Positions 46,295 to 54,732 are shown, counted from the first letter of the stretch. The stretch is 64,000 nt of DNA from Bacteroidales bacterium (GCA_017438975.1 JAFRUH010000026.1:53921-117920); one strand, 5' to 3'. Translations and numbers: made by a program. Notes: generated by a model from the letters alone, not told the origin.

Positions 46295-46520
46295 TTCTTT
46301 GTAATTGTTTGTAGTTCATTCTACTTTCCCAGAAGGGTTTCATTTGTCCTCCGGGGACTCTTTTCTTCAATTCCGGAGCAGTGACCTTGTCAGTCTCCGG
46401 GATTTTCCGCAGTTCGGCAATCTTCCAGCAGCTCCGGAGAATTCCCATCCTCCCGTGAGGTCCGAAGATTTCCAACCGGACTGTGCTTTTTTCAGTAAAT
46501 CCAGCGGTTCTGTCGTGCGA
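46295..46520 (-). other. Leader-sized gap between rpsI and rpsB
   Basis: 226 bases without a convincing gene. On the minus strand it contains several GGAG/CTCC-type complementary segments, for example TCCGG near 46370 and CTCCGGAG around 46434, and could hold a structured leader for uS2 autoregulation. I could not resolve a single stable fold and see no promoter matching TAnnTTTG. A 62-codon frame that runs into rpsB looks like chance. Confidence 0.35.
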
Positions 46521-46910
46521 TTAACGCTTGCTGAACTGGAAGCGACGACGTGCGCCAGGCTGACCGGGTTTCTTACGCTCGACCTCACGGGGATCACGGG
46601 TGAGGAAGCCGGCGGCCTTCAGGGCGGGACGGTAGGCCTCTTTGTCGATCTCGCAAAGAACGCGGGCGATTCCGAGCCTTACTGCCTCAGCCTGACCTTT
46701 GGTACCGCCGCCAACGAGGGTAACCTTGATGTCAAACTGACCTGCCGTACCGGTAACGTCGAGGGGCTGGTTCACGATGTACTGCAGGGAAGCCTCCTTG
46801 AAATAATCGGCGAGTTCCCGGCCGTTGATCACGATACTGCCTTTGCCCGGCACTGCATAAACACGAGCGACGGCTGATTTACGTCTTCCAAGGGCGTGTT
46901 TCTGTTCCAT
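46521..46910 (-). CDS. rpsI: 30S ribosomal protein uS9
   Basis: 129 residues with the family start ALGRRKSAVARVY, the central GGG-TKGQAEAVRLGIARVL and the basic end ARRRFQFSKR that reaches the P-site tRNA. It begins 9 bases after rplM in the universal rplM-rpsI order. Confidence 0.98.
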   Translation of the reverse strand: MEQKHALGRRKSAVARVYAVPGKGSIVINGRELADYFKEASLQYIVNQPLDVTGTAGQFDIKVTLVGGGTKGQAEAVRLGIARVLCEIDKEAYRPALKAAGFLTRDPREVERKKPGQPGARRRFQFSKR

Positions 46911-46919
46911 TTGCTCTGT

Positions 46920-47372
46920 TTAAATTTCGTTTAACTTAATGGGTTTGGGATTCTGGGCCTGGTGCGGATGCTCGGGACCTGCATAAACGTACAGGTTGTT
47001 GATGAGCTTGTCACCAAGACGGGTTTTCGGGAGCATCCCCTTGACGGATCTCCTGACGAGTTCGGTGGGCCGCTTGGCGAGGATCTCGCGCGGGGTCGTG
47101 AAACGCTGTCCGCCCGGATAACCGGTGTAGCGTACGTAAACCCTGTCGGTCATCTTCTTTCCGAGAAGGCGAACCTTGTCGGCGTTGATGACGATGACGT
47201 TGTCACCGCAGTCGACGTGGGGCGTGAAGCCCGGCTTGTTCTTGCCGCGGAGGACAAGAGCAACCCTCGATGCGAGACGGCCGAGGACGAGATCTGTAGC
47301 ATCAATGACCACCCACTCTTTCTTCACAGTCGCCGCATTGAGCGATACTGTCTTGTAGCTTTGTGTGTCCAC
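46920..47372 (-). CDS. rplM: 50S ribosomal protein uL13
   Basis: 150 residues: KKEWVVIDATDLVLGRLAS, NKPGFTPHVDCGDNVIVINADKVRLLG (in part) and the closing VYAGPEHPHQAQNP are diagnostic. The only start fitting the family N-terminus (DTQSYKTVS) is a GTG at 47372; no ATG is available nearby. An unusual start codon in a highly expressed gene may reflect translational tuning. It follows an exact promoter with a hairpin between. Confidence 0.97.
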   Translation of the reverse strand: MDTQSYKTVSLNAATVKKEWVVIDATDLVLGRLASRVALVLRGKNKPGFTPHVDCGDNVIVINADKVRLLGKKMTDRVYVRYTGYPGGQRFTTPREILAKRPTELVRRSVKGMLPKTRLGDKLINNLYVYAGPEHPHQAQNPKPIKLNEI

Positions 47373-47406
47373 TGTCTTGATCTTTAATGGTTTATAACTA
47401 AAAATT

Positions 47407-47433
47407 GCGATCCCTACACATTATAGGGGTCGC
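47407..47433 (-). terminator. Hairpin between hisIE and rplM (his terminator or rplM leader)
   Basis: Minus strand GCGACCCCTA pairs with TAGGGATCGC (one mismatch, 7-base loop), followed by AATTTTTAG. As a terminator it would close the histidine operon, 50 bases after its stop. It overlaps the rplM -7 box at its upstream edge, so a transcript from that promoter would contain only part of the upstream arm; an intact hairpin forms only on read-through RNA from the his operon. Confidence 0.6.
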
Positions 47434-47463
47434 AAAGGTACGAAAAAAATTCGGTTCTGCAAA
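47433..47463 (-). promoter_or_regulatory. Promoter of the rplM-rpsI-rpsB-tsf operon
   Basis: Minus strand: TTTG (47460-47463), 19 bases with an A/T-rich spacer, TACCTTTG (47433-47440); exact in both boxes. Confidence 0.85.
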
Positions 47464-47485
47464 ATCCTTTTCGACAGACCGGATT

Positions 47486-48106
47486 TTATTTTCCGTGGCG
47501 GGAAAGCAGTTCTCGCTGCAGGTCGGCCAGGCTGACTCCCATCGCCACGTTCAGCACGAGCAGGTGGTACAGCAGGTCCGAGGCCTCGTAGACATAGCGG
47601 TCCCGGTTCCCGGTCGAAGACTCGAGGATCGTCTCGACGGCTTCTTCCCCGACCTTCTGGGAGATCTTCTTGATCCCCTTTTCGAAGAGGTGGGTCGTAT
47701 AGTGTCCCTCGGGCATTTCGGCCCGGCGGCTCCGGATCACCCCTTCGAGCGTTCCGAGGAAACCTTCCTCGGCAGGCGTGTCGAAACAGGAGACCGTCCC
47801 CCGGTGGCAGGCAGGCCCGTCGGGGCGCACCCGGACGAGGAGGGTATCCGCGTCGCAGTCGGGATAGACGGAAACCAAGTGGAGGAAGTTCCCGCTGGTC
47901 TCCCCCTTGGTCCACAGTTGTTTCCGGGAACGGCTCCAGAAGGTGACGAGCCCAGTTTCCAGGGTCTTCTCATAAGCTTCGGGGTTCATGTATCCGAGCA
48001 TCAGGACCTTCCCCGTCGCATCGTCCTGGACGATGGCGGGCAGCAGTCCGTCGGCGTTCTTCGCAAAATCCAATGCAATCTTTTCCATATCTGTCAATAA
48101 TATCAT
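47486..48106 (-). CDS. hisIE: HisIE: phosphoribosyl-AMP cyclohydrolase / phosphoribosyl-ATP pyrophosphatase
   Basis: Steps 2 and 3 of histidine synthesis in one protein. Residues about 10-115 are the HisI cyclohydrolase with the zinc-binding DCDADTLL and GPACHRG segments; residues about 120-206 are the all-helical HisE pyrophosphatase (KISQKVGEEAVETILE). 206 residues, normal for the fused form. An ATG at 48088 (MEKIALDF) is an alternative start. Last gene of the his operon, 5 bases after hisF. Confidence 0.95.
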   Translation of the reverse strand: MILLTDMEKIALDFAKNADGLLPAIVQDDATGKVLMLGYMNPEAYEKTLETGLVTFWSRSRKQLWTKGETSGNFLHLVSVYPDCDADTLLVRVRPDGPACHRGTVSCFDTPAEEGFLGTLEGVIRSRRAEMPEGHYTTHLFEKGIKKISQKVGEEAVETILESSTGNRDRYVYEASDLLYHLLVLNVAMGVSLADLQRELLSRHGK

Positions 48107-48111
48107 TCAAA

Positions 48112-48867
48112 TCAAAGGCGGACGGGAATCCCCCGCTCCGCAAGGGCGGCCTTCAGGACCGGAATCGGAATCTCCCCGTAATGGAAGATGCTGGCTGCCA
48201 GCGCCGCGTCTGCCTTTCCTTCAGTCAGAACCTCTGCGATGTCATCGATGCTCCCTGCCCCGCCGGAAGCGATCACGGGAATCGTCAGGCTGTCGCAGAG
48301 CCGGGCGAAAGTCCGGACAGGGTATCCCTTTTTCGTCCCGTCGTGGTCCATGGACGTGAAGAGGATCTCCCCGGCGCCGCGTTCCTGGGCCTCGCGGGCC
48401 CATGTGAACAGTTCCCGGTCGGTGGGACGGCTCCCGCCGTGGGTCGTCGCCATCCACCGGTCACCGACCATCCGCGCGTCGATCGCGACGACGACGAACT
48501 GGTTCCCGAAGTGGGAAGCGATCTCATCGATGAGCCCCGGGGTGCGGATGGCCGCGCTGTTGACGCTGACCTTGTCGGCCCCGGCCTCGAGCAGCCTCGC
48601 GGCGTCGGCAAGGGAGGAAATCCCTCCGCCCACCGTGAAGGGAATGTCGATCCGGGCCGAGATCTCCGAGACCAGCTGCGTAAAGGTCCTCCTGCCCTCC
48701 AGGGTGGCGCTGATGTCCAGGTAGACCAGTTCGTCCGCCCCCTCCCGGGCATATTTCGCCCCGAGTCCGACGGCGTCGCCGACCTCCCGGAGTCCGAGGA
48801 AATGGACCCCCTTGACCGTCTTCCCGTCCCGGACGTCCAGGCACGGAATGATCCGTTTGGCTACCAT
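48112..48867 (-). CDS. hisF: Imidazole glycerol phosphate synthase cyclase subunit HisF
   Basis: TIM-barrel subunit that uses ammonia from HisH to form imidazole glycerol phosphate and AICAR. 251 residues beginning KRIIPCLDVRDGKTVKGVHF, with the two catalytic aspartates (in CLDVRDG and VAIDARMVG) and the phosphate-binding ASGGAGS. It overlaps hisA by 7 bases. Confidence 0.97.
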   Translation of the reverse strand: MVAKRIIPCLDVRDGKTVKGVHFLGLREVGDAVGLGAKYAREGADELVYLDISATLEGRRTFTQLVSEISARIDIPFTVGGGISSLADAARLLEAGADKVSVNSAAIRTPGLIDEIASHFGNQFVVVAIDARMVGDRWMATTHGGSRPTDRELFTWAREAQERGAGEILFTSMDHDGTKKGYPVRTFARLCDSLTIPVIASGGAGSIDDIAEVLTEGKADAALAASIFHYGEIPIPVLKAALAERGIPVRL

Positions 48868-49574
48868 GCTGCGAGTTCCTCCAAGGTTATCTTCTTTTCA
48901 TATAGGGCTTTCCCGACGATGACCCGCGGCACGCCCGCTTCTTCGAGGGCGCGGATGTCGCCGATGGAACCGATACCGCCGCTCGCCGTAAAGGTCACCT
49001 CCGGGAAAAGGTCCATCAGTTCCCGGTAGAGCGGCACGTCGGCGCCGCTGAACATCCCGTCCCGCGCGATCTGGGTCACGATGACCTCCTTCAGGGCCGG
49101 GAGGAAGAGCCGGATCAGGTCTTCGATTCCCTGCTCCGTCGTTTCGGTCCATCCCCTGGTCGCGACGGCCTTTCCCCTTACGTCCGCCCCGAGGACGATC
49201 CGTTCCGGCCCGAAACGCTTCAGGGCTTCCCGGGCGAAAGACGGATCCGTCGCGGCGACGGTCCCGAGGATCACATGGCCGGCTCCGGCCGAAAAGATTG
49301 CGTCCAGATCGGCGGAGTTCTGGATCCCACCGCCCCATTCGATGTCGAGGTCCCCCCTCTCGGAGAGGGCTTTCAGGACGTCCAGGTTCCGGGGCGCTCC
49401 CACCTTAGCTCCCTCGAGGTCGACGGCATGGATCCGGGTCAGGCCGGCGGCGGCGAACAGGTCAGCCATTTCGGACGGAGTCTCCGGATAGGTGCTCCGG
49501 CGGGCGAAATCCCCCTGGGACAGGCGCACGCAGCGCCCTTCGATGATATCGATGGCCGGGATGATCTGGATCAT
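48861..49574 (-). CDS. hisA: HisA: ProFAR isomerase
   Basis: Opens the ribose ring of ProFAR, step 4 of the pathway. 237-residue half-barrel repeat protein with PAIDIIEGRCVRLSQGDF, the catalytic Asp in AIDI and in VLGADVRG, and the phosphate loop ASGGIGS. It overlaps hisF downstream by 7 bases and hisH upstream by 4. Confidence 0.97.
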   Translation of the reverse strand: MIQIIPAIDIIEGRCVRLSQGDFARRSTYPETPSEMADLFAAAGLTRIHAVDLEGAKVGAPRNLDVLKALSERGDLDIEWGGGIQNSADLDAIFSAGAGHVILGTVAATDPSFAREALKRFGPERIVLGADVRGKAVATRGWTETTEQGIEDLIRLFLPALKEVIVTQIARDGMFSGADVPLYRELMDLFPEVTFTASGGIGSIGDIRALEEAGVPRVIVGKALYEKKITLEELAAW

Positions 49575-50158
49575 AGGGCAAGGAAATTCTGAAGGATGCG
49601 CTCCCCCGCGGAACCGCTTTTCTCGGGATGGAACTGCGTCCCGAAGAACCGGTCCCGGCAGAGGGCGGCGCTGAAAGAGACTCCGTGGGAAGTCTCGGCT
49701 ATCGTATCCGGGCAGATCCCGGCGTAGTAGGAATGGACATAATAGACATAGGTTCCCTCCTCCAGTCCGGCGAAAAGGGGCGGCCGGAGGGTGGTGAGGG
49801 TGTTCCAGCCCATGTGCGGGATCTTCAGGTCGCCGGATGGCCGGAACCGCTGCACGGCGGTCCGGAAGACGCCGAGACCTTCCGCGTTCCCTTCCTCCGT
49901 CCTTTCGCAGAGGATCTGCATGCCGACGCAGATTCCGAGTACGGGGCGCTCCAGCGAGAGAATGACCCGGTCGAGGCCCGACTCCCGGAGGCTCTCCAGG
50001 GCAACGGACGCATCTCCGACTCCCGGAAGGATGACCTTGTCCGCGGCCCGCAGGAGGTCCTCCCGGGCCGTCAGGACAACGTCTTCCGCTCCGCAGCGCC
50101 TGAGCGCGTTCAAAACGGACCGCACGTTGCCGGCTTCATAATCGACCACTGCGATCAT
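49571..50158 (-). CDS. hisH: Imidazole glycerol phosphate synthase glutaminase subunit HisH
   Basis: Class I glutamine amidotransferase partner of HisF. 195 residues with VVDYEAGNVRSV, the nucleophile Cys in GICVGMQ, and the His-x-Glu pair in GTQFHPEKSG. Overlaps hisB and hisA by 4 bases each. Confidence 0.97.
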   Translation of the reverse strand: MIAVVDYEAGNVRSVLNALRRCGAEDVVLTAREDLLRAADKVILPGVGDASVALESLRESGLDRVILSLERPVLGICVGMQILCERTEEGNAEGLGVFRTAVQRFRPSGDLKIPHMGWNTLTTLRPPLFAGLEEGTYVYYVHSYYAGICPDTIAETSHGVSFSAALCRDRFFGTQFHPEKSGSAGERILQNFLAL

Positions 50159-51279
50159 AGGACCCCCTTGCTGCTCGGAATGTCATACCGGAACGGATCT
50201 TGCCGCACGGCGGCCCCGAGCGTTCTGGCGAAGGCCTTGAAGACGGACTCGGCGAGGTGATGGTTGTTTCCGCCACGGGCCCGGATGTGGAGGTTGCAGC
50301 GGAGAGCCGTGCAGAGGGACTGGAAGAAATGGCTGTACATTTCCGTCGGTGTATCTCCCACATATTCCCGCGTGAAAGGCACATCCCAGCTGAAATCCGT
50401 CCGTCCCCCGAGGTCCATAAGCACCAGGGCGTCGCAGTCGTCCATAGGCAGGGCGAACCCGTAGCGCCCGATTCCGCGCCGGTCGCCGAGGGCTTCGAGA
50501 ATGGTCTCCCCGAGGGTGATCGCGATGTCTTCCATCGTGTGATGCTCGTCGATGTCCAAATCTCCGGACGCCTCGACCTGCAGGGATATGCCGCTGTGGT
50601 GGGGAATCTGGTCGAGCATATGGTCCAGGAACCGCAGGCCGGTCGAAACGGAGGAGTCCATCCTTCCGTCCAGGTCCACCGCGACGCGGATCCGGGTCTC
50701 CCGGGTCACCCGCTCCCGCACTGCGCGGCGCACGCCCCGGCGGATATACTCGGCGATTTCGGCCCAGTCGTTGGTGACGAGTTCGCAGGAGAGGCCTTCT
50801 TCCGCGATGAGCGGAGCCGCCGTCTCCGGATCGGAGAGGAGGATCGCCCTTGCGCCGAGGTTCACCGCCAGGCGGACATCGGTCAGCCGGTCGCCGATGA
50901 CATAGCTCCCGGCGAGGTCCCATTTCCCGTCCAGATAGTCTGTGAACATGCCGGTCCCGGGTTTCCGGTTCGGCGAATGGTCTTCAGGCATGGAGGGATC
51001 GATCAATTCGTCATCGAAGACGACTCCTTCCCCCGCGAGGGTCTCTTTCATGAGGCTGTGGGAGGGGAGGAAAGTCTCCGTAGGAAAAACTTCGCTCCCG
51101 AGACCATCCTGGTTGGATGCCAGAACCATGCGAAAAGGCAGGGGACGCAGGGTCCTGAGCGCAGAGATGGCCCCGGGGACGAAGTGGAACTTGTCCAAAC
51201 TGTCAATCTGCTCATCGTCGGGTTCCCGGAGGATCGTCCCGTCGCGGTCGATGATGAGTAATTTACGAATTTCGTCCAT
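50155..51279 (-). CDS. hisB: HisB: histidinol-phosphatase / imidazole glycerol phosphate dehydratase
   Basis: Bifunctional protein of 374 residues. The N-terminal 170 residues are a HAD phosphatase (nucleophile IDRDGT, later KPGTGMF and GDRLTDVRLA); the C-terminal 190 are the manganese dehydratase with HMLDQIPHHSG, DEHHTMEDIA and the second HHLAES site. It overlaps the HisD-HisC gene by 17 bases and hisH by 4. Confidence 0.97.
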   Translation of the reverse strand: MDEIRKLLIIDRDGTILREPDDEQIDSLDKFHFVPGAISALRTLRPLPFRMVLASNQDGLGSEVFPTETFLPSHSLMKETLAGEGVVFDDELIDPSMPEDHSPNRKPGTGMFTDYLDGKWDLAGSYVIGDRLTDVRLAVNLGARAILLSDPETAAPLIAEEGLSCELVTNDWAEIAEYIRRGVRRAVRERVTRETRIRVAVDLDGRMDSSVSTGLRFLDHMLDQIPHHSGISLQVEASGDLDIDEHHTMEDIAITLGETILEALGDRRGIGRYGFALPMDDCDALVLMDLGGRTDFSWDVPFTREYVGDTPTEMYSHFFQSLCTALRCNLHIRARGGNNHHLAESVFKAFARTLGAAVRQDPFRYDIPSSKGVL

Positions 51280-53725
51280 AAGCAGAAAGGGATTGGATCA
51301 TTTTGTCATTTTCTTCCGGGGTGCCGACGGTCAGGCGGAGGGCCGGGCCGCAGCCCCGGGTCGTGGAACGGTCCCGGACGATGATGCCGTCCGAGATCAG
51401 GTGGGCATAGAGTCCCTTCGGGTCAGGGGTCTGGACGAGGAGGAAGTTGGCGTCGCTCGGGAAGATCTTCTTGATGAAGGGAAACTCTTTCAGCCGCTTC
51501 TCGAGCCGTTTCCGCTCGCTCCGGATCAGGTCGATTTCCTTCCGGGTCTTTTCGGGGTCCAGGAGCCTCGCCGCGAGGGAGAGGGTGTCCGTACCGATAT
51601 TATAGGGGTATCGTACGCGGTCGAACAGGGTGATCAGTTCCGGTGCCGCCAGAGTCAGGCCGATCCGCAGTCCCGCGAGTCCCCAGGCCTTGGAGAGCGT
51701 CTGGAGGATAATCAGGTTCGGATATTCGTCCAAGAGCGGAATGAGGGATCCTTTTTCGGAGAAGTCCGCATAAGCTTCGTCGAGAACGACCATCCCGGGG
51801 AATCTTTCCAGCAGCGTCCGGATGTCCGTTTCGGGAAAGGAGTTCGCCGTCGGGTTGTTCGGGGAACAGACGAAAAGAAGCTTGGAATTCGCGTCCGCGG
51901 CCGCGAGGATTCTCCCGACAGGCAGGGAGAAGTCTGGGTTCAGGGCGATAGGCCTGGCCTCGATATCATTGGTATCCGCCGCGACCCGGTACATGCCGTA
52001 GCTCGGGGCGATCATCAAGGCGTTGTCGATCCCCGGCCGGCAGAAGACCCGGTAGCACAGGTCGATCGATTCATCGCTGCCGTTTCCGAGGAAGACCCTT
52101 TCCGGGGCGACTCCCTTCAGGGAGGCGATCCGCTTGAGAAGAGTGCTTCGGAGGGCGCGGGCCGGATACCGGTTCATGTCCTCTTCGCCGAAGGGATTCT
52201 CATTGGCGTCGAGGAGGATACCGAGTTCTCCCTGGTATTCGTCACGGGCCGTCGAGTAGGGCAAGAGGTTCCGGATGTTCTCCCGTACGAGAGAGAGGGA
52301 CGCCGCTTCCGGGGAAGGGGTATCGGCCTCCGAACCGTCTCCGCTCCGCTCCGACCCCTCCCAGGCCGAGCCTGGGCCCCTCCCTCTTACATGGCCGAGG
52401 GTAGCCATGGGTTCTGAGTCCGATACCCCTTCCCCAAGGCGTCCCTCCGCTTCGTCCAGCCGGACGAGGACGGCTTCGGCGTGGGCATCGAGCCCTTCGG
52501 CCCGGGCCATCTCCACGATGGTCCCCCCGATCCGGGAAAGCCCCTCGCGCGTAAGGGACTGATACGTAATCGCATGCATGAACTGTTCGACACCGAGTCC
52601 GCTCCATGCCGTCGCAAGACCGAGGGTCGGCAGGGTATGGTTCGTCCCGCTGGCATAGTCGCCGGCGCTCTCCGGGGAATAAGCTCCGAGGAATACGCTT
52701 CCGGCAGCTGTAACCCGTTCCGAAACAGCTTCGGGATCCTCGACGGAGAGGATCAGATGCTCGGGCGCGTAGAAGTTGGCGAAATCGATGCGGTCGTCGG
52801 GATCGGAAAGTACGATGATCCGGCTCTCGGAAAGGGCTCCGTCCACGATGCTCTCCCGGGGAAGCAGCGCCTTCCGGCGTTCGACTTCCGAAAGAGCCTT
52901 TTCCGCCATTGCCCGGTCCGGGCAGACCAGAAGCACCTGGCTGTCAGGCCCGTGCTCCGCCTGCGAGAGCAGGTCGGCCGCAATGAAACGGACATCGGCG
53001 GAAGCGTCCGCAAGCACCATCACTTCCGAAGGGCCGGCCGGCATATCGATGGCCGTACCCTCCCGGGCGACCTGCTGCTTGGCCTGGAGGACATACCGGT
53101 TGCCCGGTCCGAAGACCTTGTCGACCTTCGGGACGGTTGCGGTTCCATAGGCCATGGCCGCGATCGCCTGGGCACCGCCGATCTTACAGACGGTTCCGAT
53201 GCCGCAGAGACGGGCGGCGAAAAGCAGCGCCGGCGCGATCTTGCCGTCTTTCCCCGGGGGGGTGCAGAGGACCCGTTCCGGACATCCGGCGATCGCAGCC
53301 GGGATTCCGAGCATCAGGACCGTCGAAAAGAGCGGAGCCGACCCGCCCGGGATATAGAGACCGACCCGGCGGACCGGCAGGAAGCGGCGGCGGCAGACGA
53401 TACCGCGCCCGTCATCCCATACCGAATCCGAAGGAACCTGGGTCGCGTGGAAGGCACGGATCCGGGCGTAAGCCTCCCGGATCGCCGCTTTCAGCGATTC
53501 GGGGACGGCTGCTTCCGCTTCCTCGAACTCCTCTTCCGTAACCAGGAGCGGAGACGGGACCCATCCTTCGATGGAGCGGATCACATCTTCCAGGGCGGAG
53601 TCTCCCCCCTCCCGGATCCTGCGCAGGATTCCGTCGACCCTCTCCTCGAGGACGGCGTCTTCCCGATGGACCCTCCGGGCGAGGGCCTCCCATTCCGACC
53701 GTTCAGGCTCTACGTAAATGTTCAT
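51263..53725 (-). CDS. hisDC: HisD-HisC fusion joined by a palindromic element
   Basis: One 820-residue frame. Residues 1-425 are histidinol dehydrogenase (zinc ligands Gln255, His258, Asp356, His415, spaced as in E. coli; catalytic APEHL at 320-324). Residues 475-820 are histidinol-phosphate aminotransferase, with DANENPFG, SPNNPT and the PLP lysine 679 in LSKAWGL. The two enzymes are normally separate neighbours in this phylum. Residues 431-472, which lie exactly between them, are encoded by a palindromic element (see 52310). The insertion seems to have replaced the stop-start junction and fused the genes. Each domain looks complete. The order in the operon, after hisG and before hisB, is the standard one. 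Confidence 0.93.
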   Translation of the reverse strand: MNIYVEPERSEWEALARRVHREDAVLEERVDGILRRIREGGDSALEDVIRSIEGWVPSPLLVTEEEFEEAEAAVPESLKAAIREAYARIRAFHATQVPSDSVWDDGRGIVCRRRFLPVRRVGLYIPGGSAPLFSTVLMLGIPAAIAGCPERVLCTPPGKDGKIAPALLFAARLCGIGTVCKIGGAQAIAAMAYGTATVPKVDKVFGPGNRYVLQAKQQVAREGTAIDMPAGPSEVMVLADASADVRFIAADLLSQAEHGPDSQVLLVCPDRAMAEKALSEVERRKALLPRESIVDGALSESRIIVLSDPDDRIDFANFYAPEHLILSVEDPEAVSERVTAAGSVFLGAYSPESAGDYASGTNHTLPTLGLATAWSGLGVEQFMHAITYQSLTREGLSRIGGTIVEMARAEGLDAHAEAVLVRLDEAEGRLGEGVSDSEPMATLGHVRGRGPGSAWEGSERSGDGSEADTPSPEAASLSLVRENIRNLLPYSTARDEYQGELGILLDANENPFGEEDMNRYPARALRSTLLKRIASLKGVAPERVFLGNGSDESIDLCYRVFCRPGIDNALMIAPSYGMYRVAADTNDIEARPIALNPDFSLPVGRILAAADANSKLLFVCSPNNPTANSFPETDIRTLLERFPGMVVLDEAYADFSEKGSLIPLLDEYPNLIILQTLSKAWGLAGLRIGLTLAAPELITLFDRVRYPYNIGTDTLSLAARLLDPEKTRKEIDLIRSERKRLEKRLKEFPFIKKIFPSDANFLLVQTPDPKGLYAHLISDGIIVRDRSTTRGCGPALRLTVGTPEENDKMIQSLSAYGRNS
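52310..52436 (-). repeat. In-frame palindromic element, copy 2 (linker of HisD-HisC)
   Basis: Inverted arms 52311-52336 and 52410-52435 pair over 26 bp with two mismatches; the core CCCAGGC-CGA-GCCTGGG (52360-52376) is a perfect 7-bp dyad. The tract from GGGCCCCTCCC (52374-52384) to the right arm matches the corresponding part of the truB element at about 30 of 48 bases. Encoded residues 431-472 contain P-x-A-x2-G-x3-GRGPxS and end in ADTPSPE, as the truB copy ends in GETPSPK. Orientation and reading frame agree in both copies. Confidence 0.86.
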
Positions 53726-53727
53726 GA

Positions 53728-54600
53728 TCAGTCAATTACCTTATCCACATTCAATATCAGGATTCCCTCGGCGCCGATGCTCTTCAACTGTTCCACCGTC
53801 TTCCAGAGGGATTTTTCAGAGATTACCGAATGGACCGAACTCCATCCCTTGGCGGCCAGGGGCATGACGGTCGGGCTCCGCATGGCGGGGAGCAGGCCGA
53901 AGACCTCGGAAAGGCGCTCGTCGGGGATGTTCATCAGGATATATTTCTTGCCCCGGCTCTCCCCCACCGCATCGAAACGGAAAAGGATCGAATCGAGAAG
54001 GGAGCGTTTTTCCGCCGGAAGGTCTTTCCGAACGATCAGGACAGCCTCGCTTTCCAGGACGACTTCCACTTCCCTCAACCCGTTGGAAACCAGCGTTCCC
54101 CCCGAAGAAACGATGTCGAAGATGGCATCCGCGATCCCCGCGGCGGGAGCGATTTCGACGGAACCCTTGATCACTCGGATCTCCGTGTCGATGCCCTTCC
54201 GGGAAAGGAATCCCTTCAGGACGGATGGATAGGATGTCGCGACGGACTTGCCGTGGAACCATTCCAGGCCGGGATAGTCGACCGATTTGGGAACGGCGAG
54301 GGAAATGCGGCACTTCCCGAATCCCAGTTTCCGGAGGACTTCCACGTTCGCTCCGGTCTCGGCCACTTCGTTGAATCCGACGATACCGATGTCGGCGGCG
54401 CCGTCTTCCACGACTCCGGGGATGTCGTCATCCCTCAGATACAGGACCTCGAGCGGGAAATCCGCCGCCCTGCCGAGGAACTTTCTCTTGGCGTCATCGA
54501 CATCGATGCCCGCATCCTTGAGGAGTTTGAGGCTGTCTTCGTTCAGCCTTCCTTTCGATTGGATCGCCAATCGGATCGTACTTCCGTCCATGTCTGTCAT
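53728..54600 (-). CDS. hisG: ATP phosphoribosyltransferase HisG, long form
   Basis: First, committed step of histidine synthesis. 290 residues: the catalytic part opens IRLAIQSKGRLNEDSLKLL and includes GFNEVAETGANVEVL and the PRPP loop IADAIFDIVSSGGTL; the last 75 residues form the ACT-like domain that binds histidine for feedback inhibition. Start at the ATG at 54600; the alternative ATG at 54591 is three codons in. First structural gene of the operon, after the attenuator; hisDC follows after 2 bases. Confidence 0.96.
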   Translation of the reverse strand: MTDMDGSTIRLAIQSKGRLNEDSLKLLKDAGIDVDDAKRKFLGRAADFPLEVLYLRDDDIPGVVEDGAADIGIVGFNEVAETGANVEVLRKLGFGKCRISLAVPKSVDYPGLEWFHGKSVATSYPSVLKGFLSRKGIDTEIRVIKGSVEIAPAAGIADAIFDIVSSGGTLVSNGLREVEVVLESEAVLIVRKDLPAEKRSLLDSILFRFDAVGESRGKKYILMNIPDERLSEVFGLLPAMRSPTVMPLAAKGWSSVHSVISEKSLWKTVEQLKSIGAEGILILNVDKVID

Positions 54601-54607
54601 TAAATAT

Positions 54608-54642
54608 AAAAAGGGAGACTTACCAATTCTGGCAAGTCTCCC
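54608..54642 (-). terminator. Attenuator terminator of the his operon
   Basis: Minus strand GGGAGACTTGCC pairs with GGTAAGTCTCCC (12 bp with one G-U pair, 6-base loop), followed by TTTTTATATTT. It lies 29 bases after the leader peptide stop and 8 bases before hisG, so it ends transcription unless an alternative fold forms; TATCTGC and GCAGAGATA just upstream could supply it. Confidence 0.85.
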
Positions 54643-54670
54643 GGATATCTCTGCCTGCAGATACCGTCGC

Positions 54671-54724
54671 TTACCAGATAGGGAAAATCCGGTGATGATG
54701 GAGATATGCAAGGCTCAATGTCAT
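54671..54724 (-). CDS. hisL: His leader peptide
   Basis: A 17-codon frame, MTLSLAYLHHHRIFPIW, with three consecutive His codons (CAT CAT CAC, codons 9-11). Together with the following terminator hairpin this is a classic ribosome-dependent attenuator: shortage of charged tRNA-His would stall the ribosome on the His codons and free the antiterminator. Three His codons is fewer than the seven of E. coli. The likely transcription start is only a few bases before the ATG, so the leader message is almost leaderless. Confidence 0.85.
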   Translation of the reverse strand: MTLSLAYLHHHRIFPIW

Positions 54725-54732
54725 ACTGAATG

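Noticed and set aside
46287-46475. 62-codon frame overlapping the start of rpsB
   Set aside because: No start context, no homology recognised, and it overlaps the ribosomal gene out of frame.
46295-46520. Terminator or promoter between rpsI and rpsB
   Set aside because: No stem followed by a T run and no TAnnTTTG box on the minus strand.
52310-52436. HisD-HisC fusion as a sequencing error that removed a stop
   Set aside because: The linker is a complete structured palindrome with family resemblance to the truB copy, which an indel error would not create.
54601-54711. N-terminal extension of hisG through the attenuator
   Set aside because: It uses a non-ATG start and runs through the terminator hairpin; HisG similarity starts at 54600.
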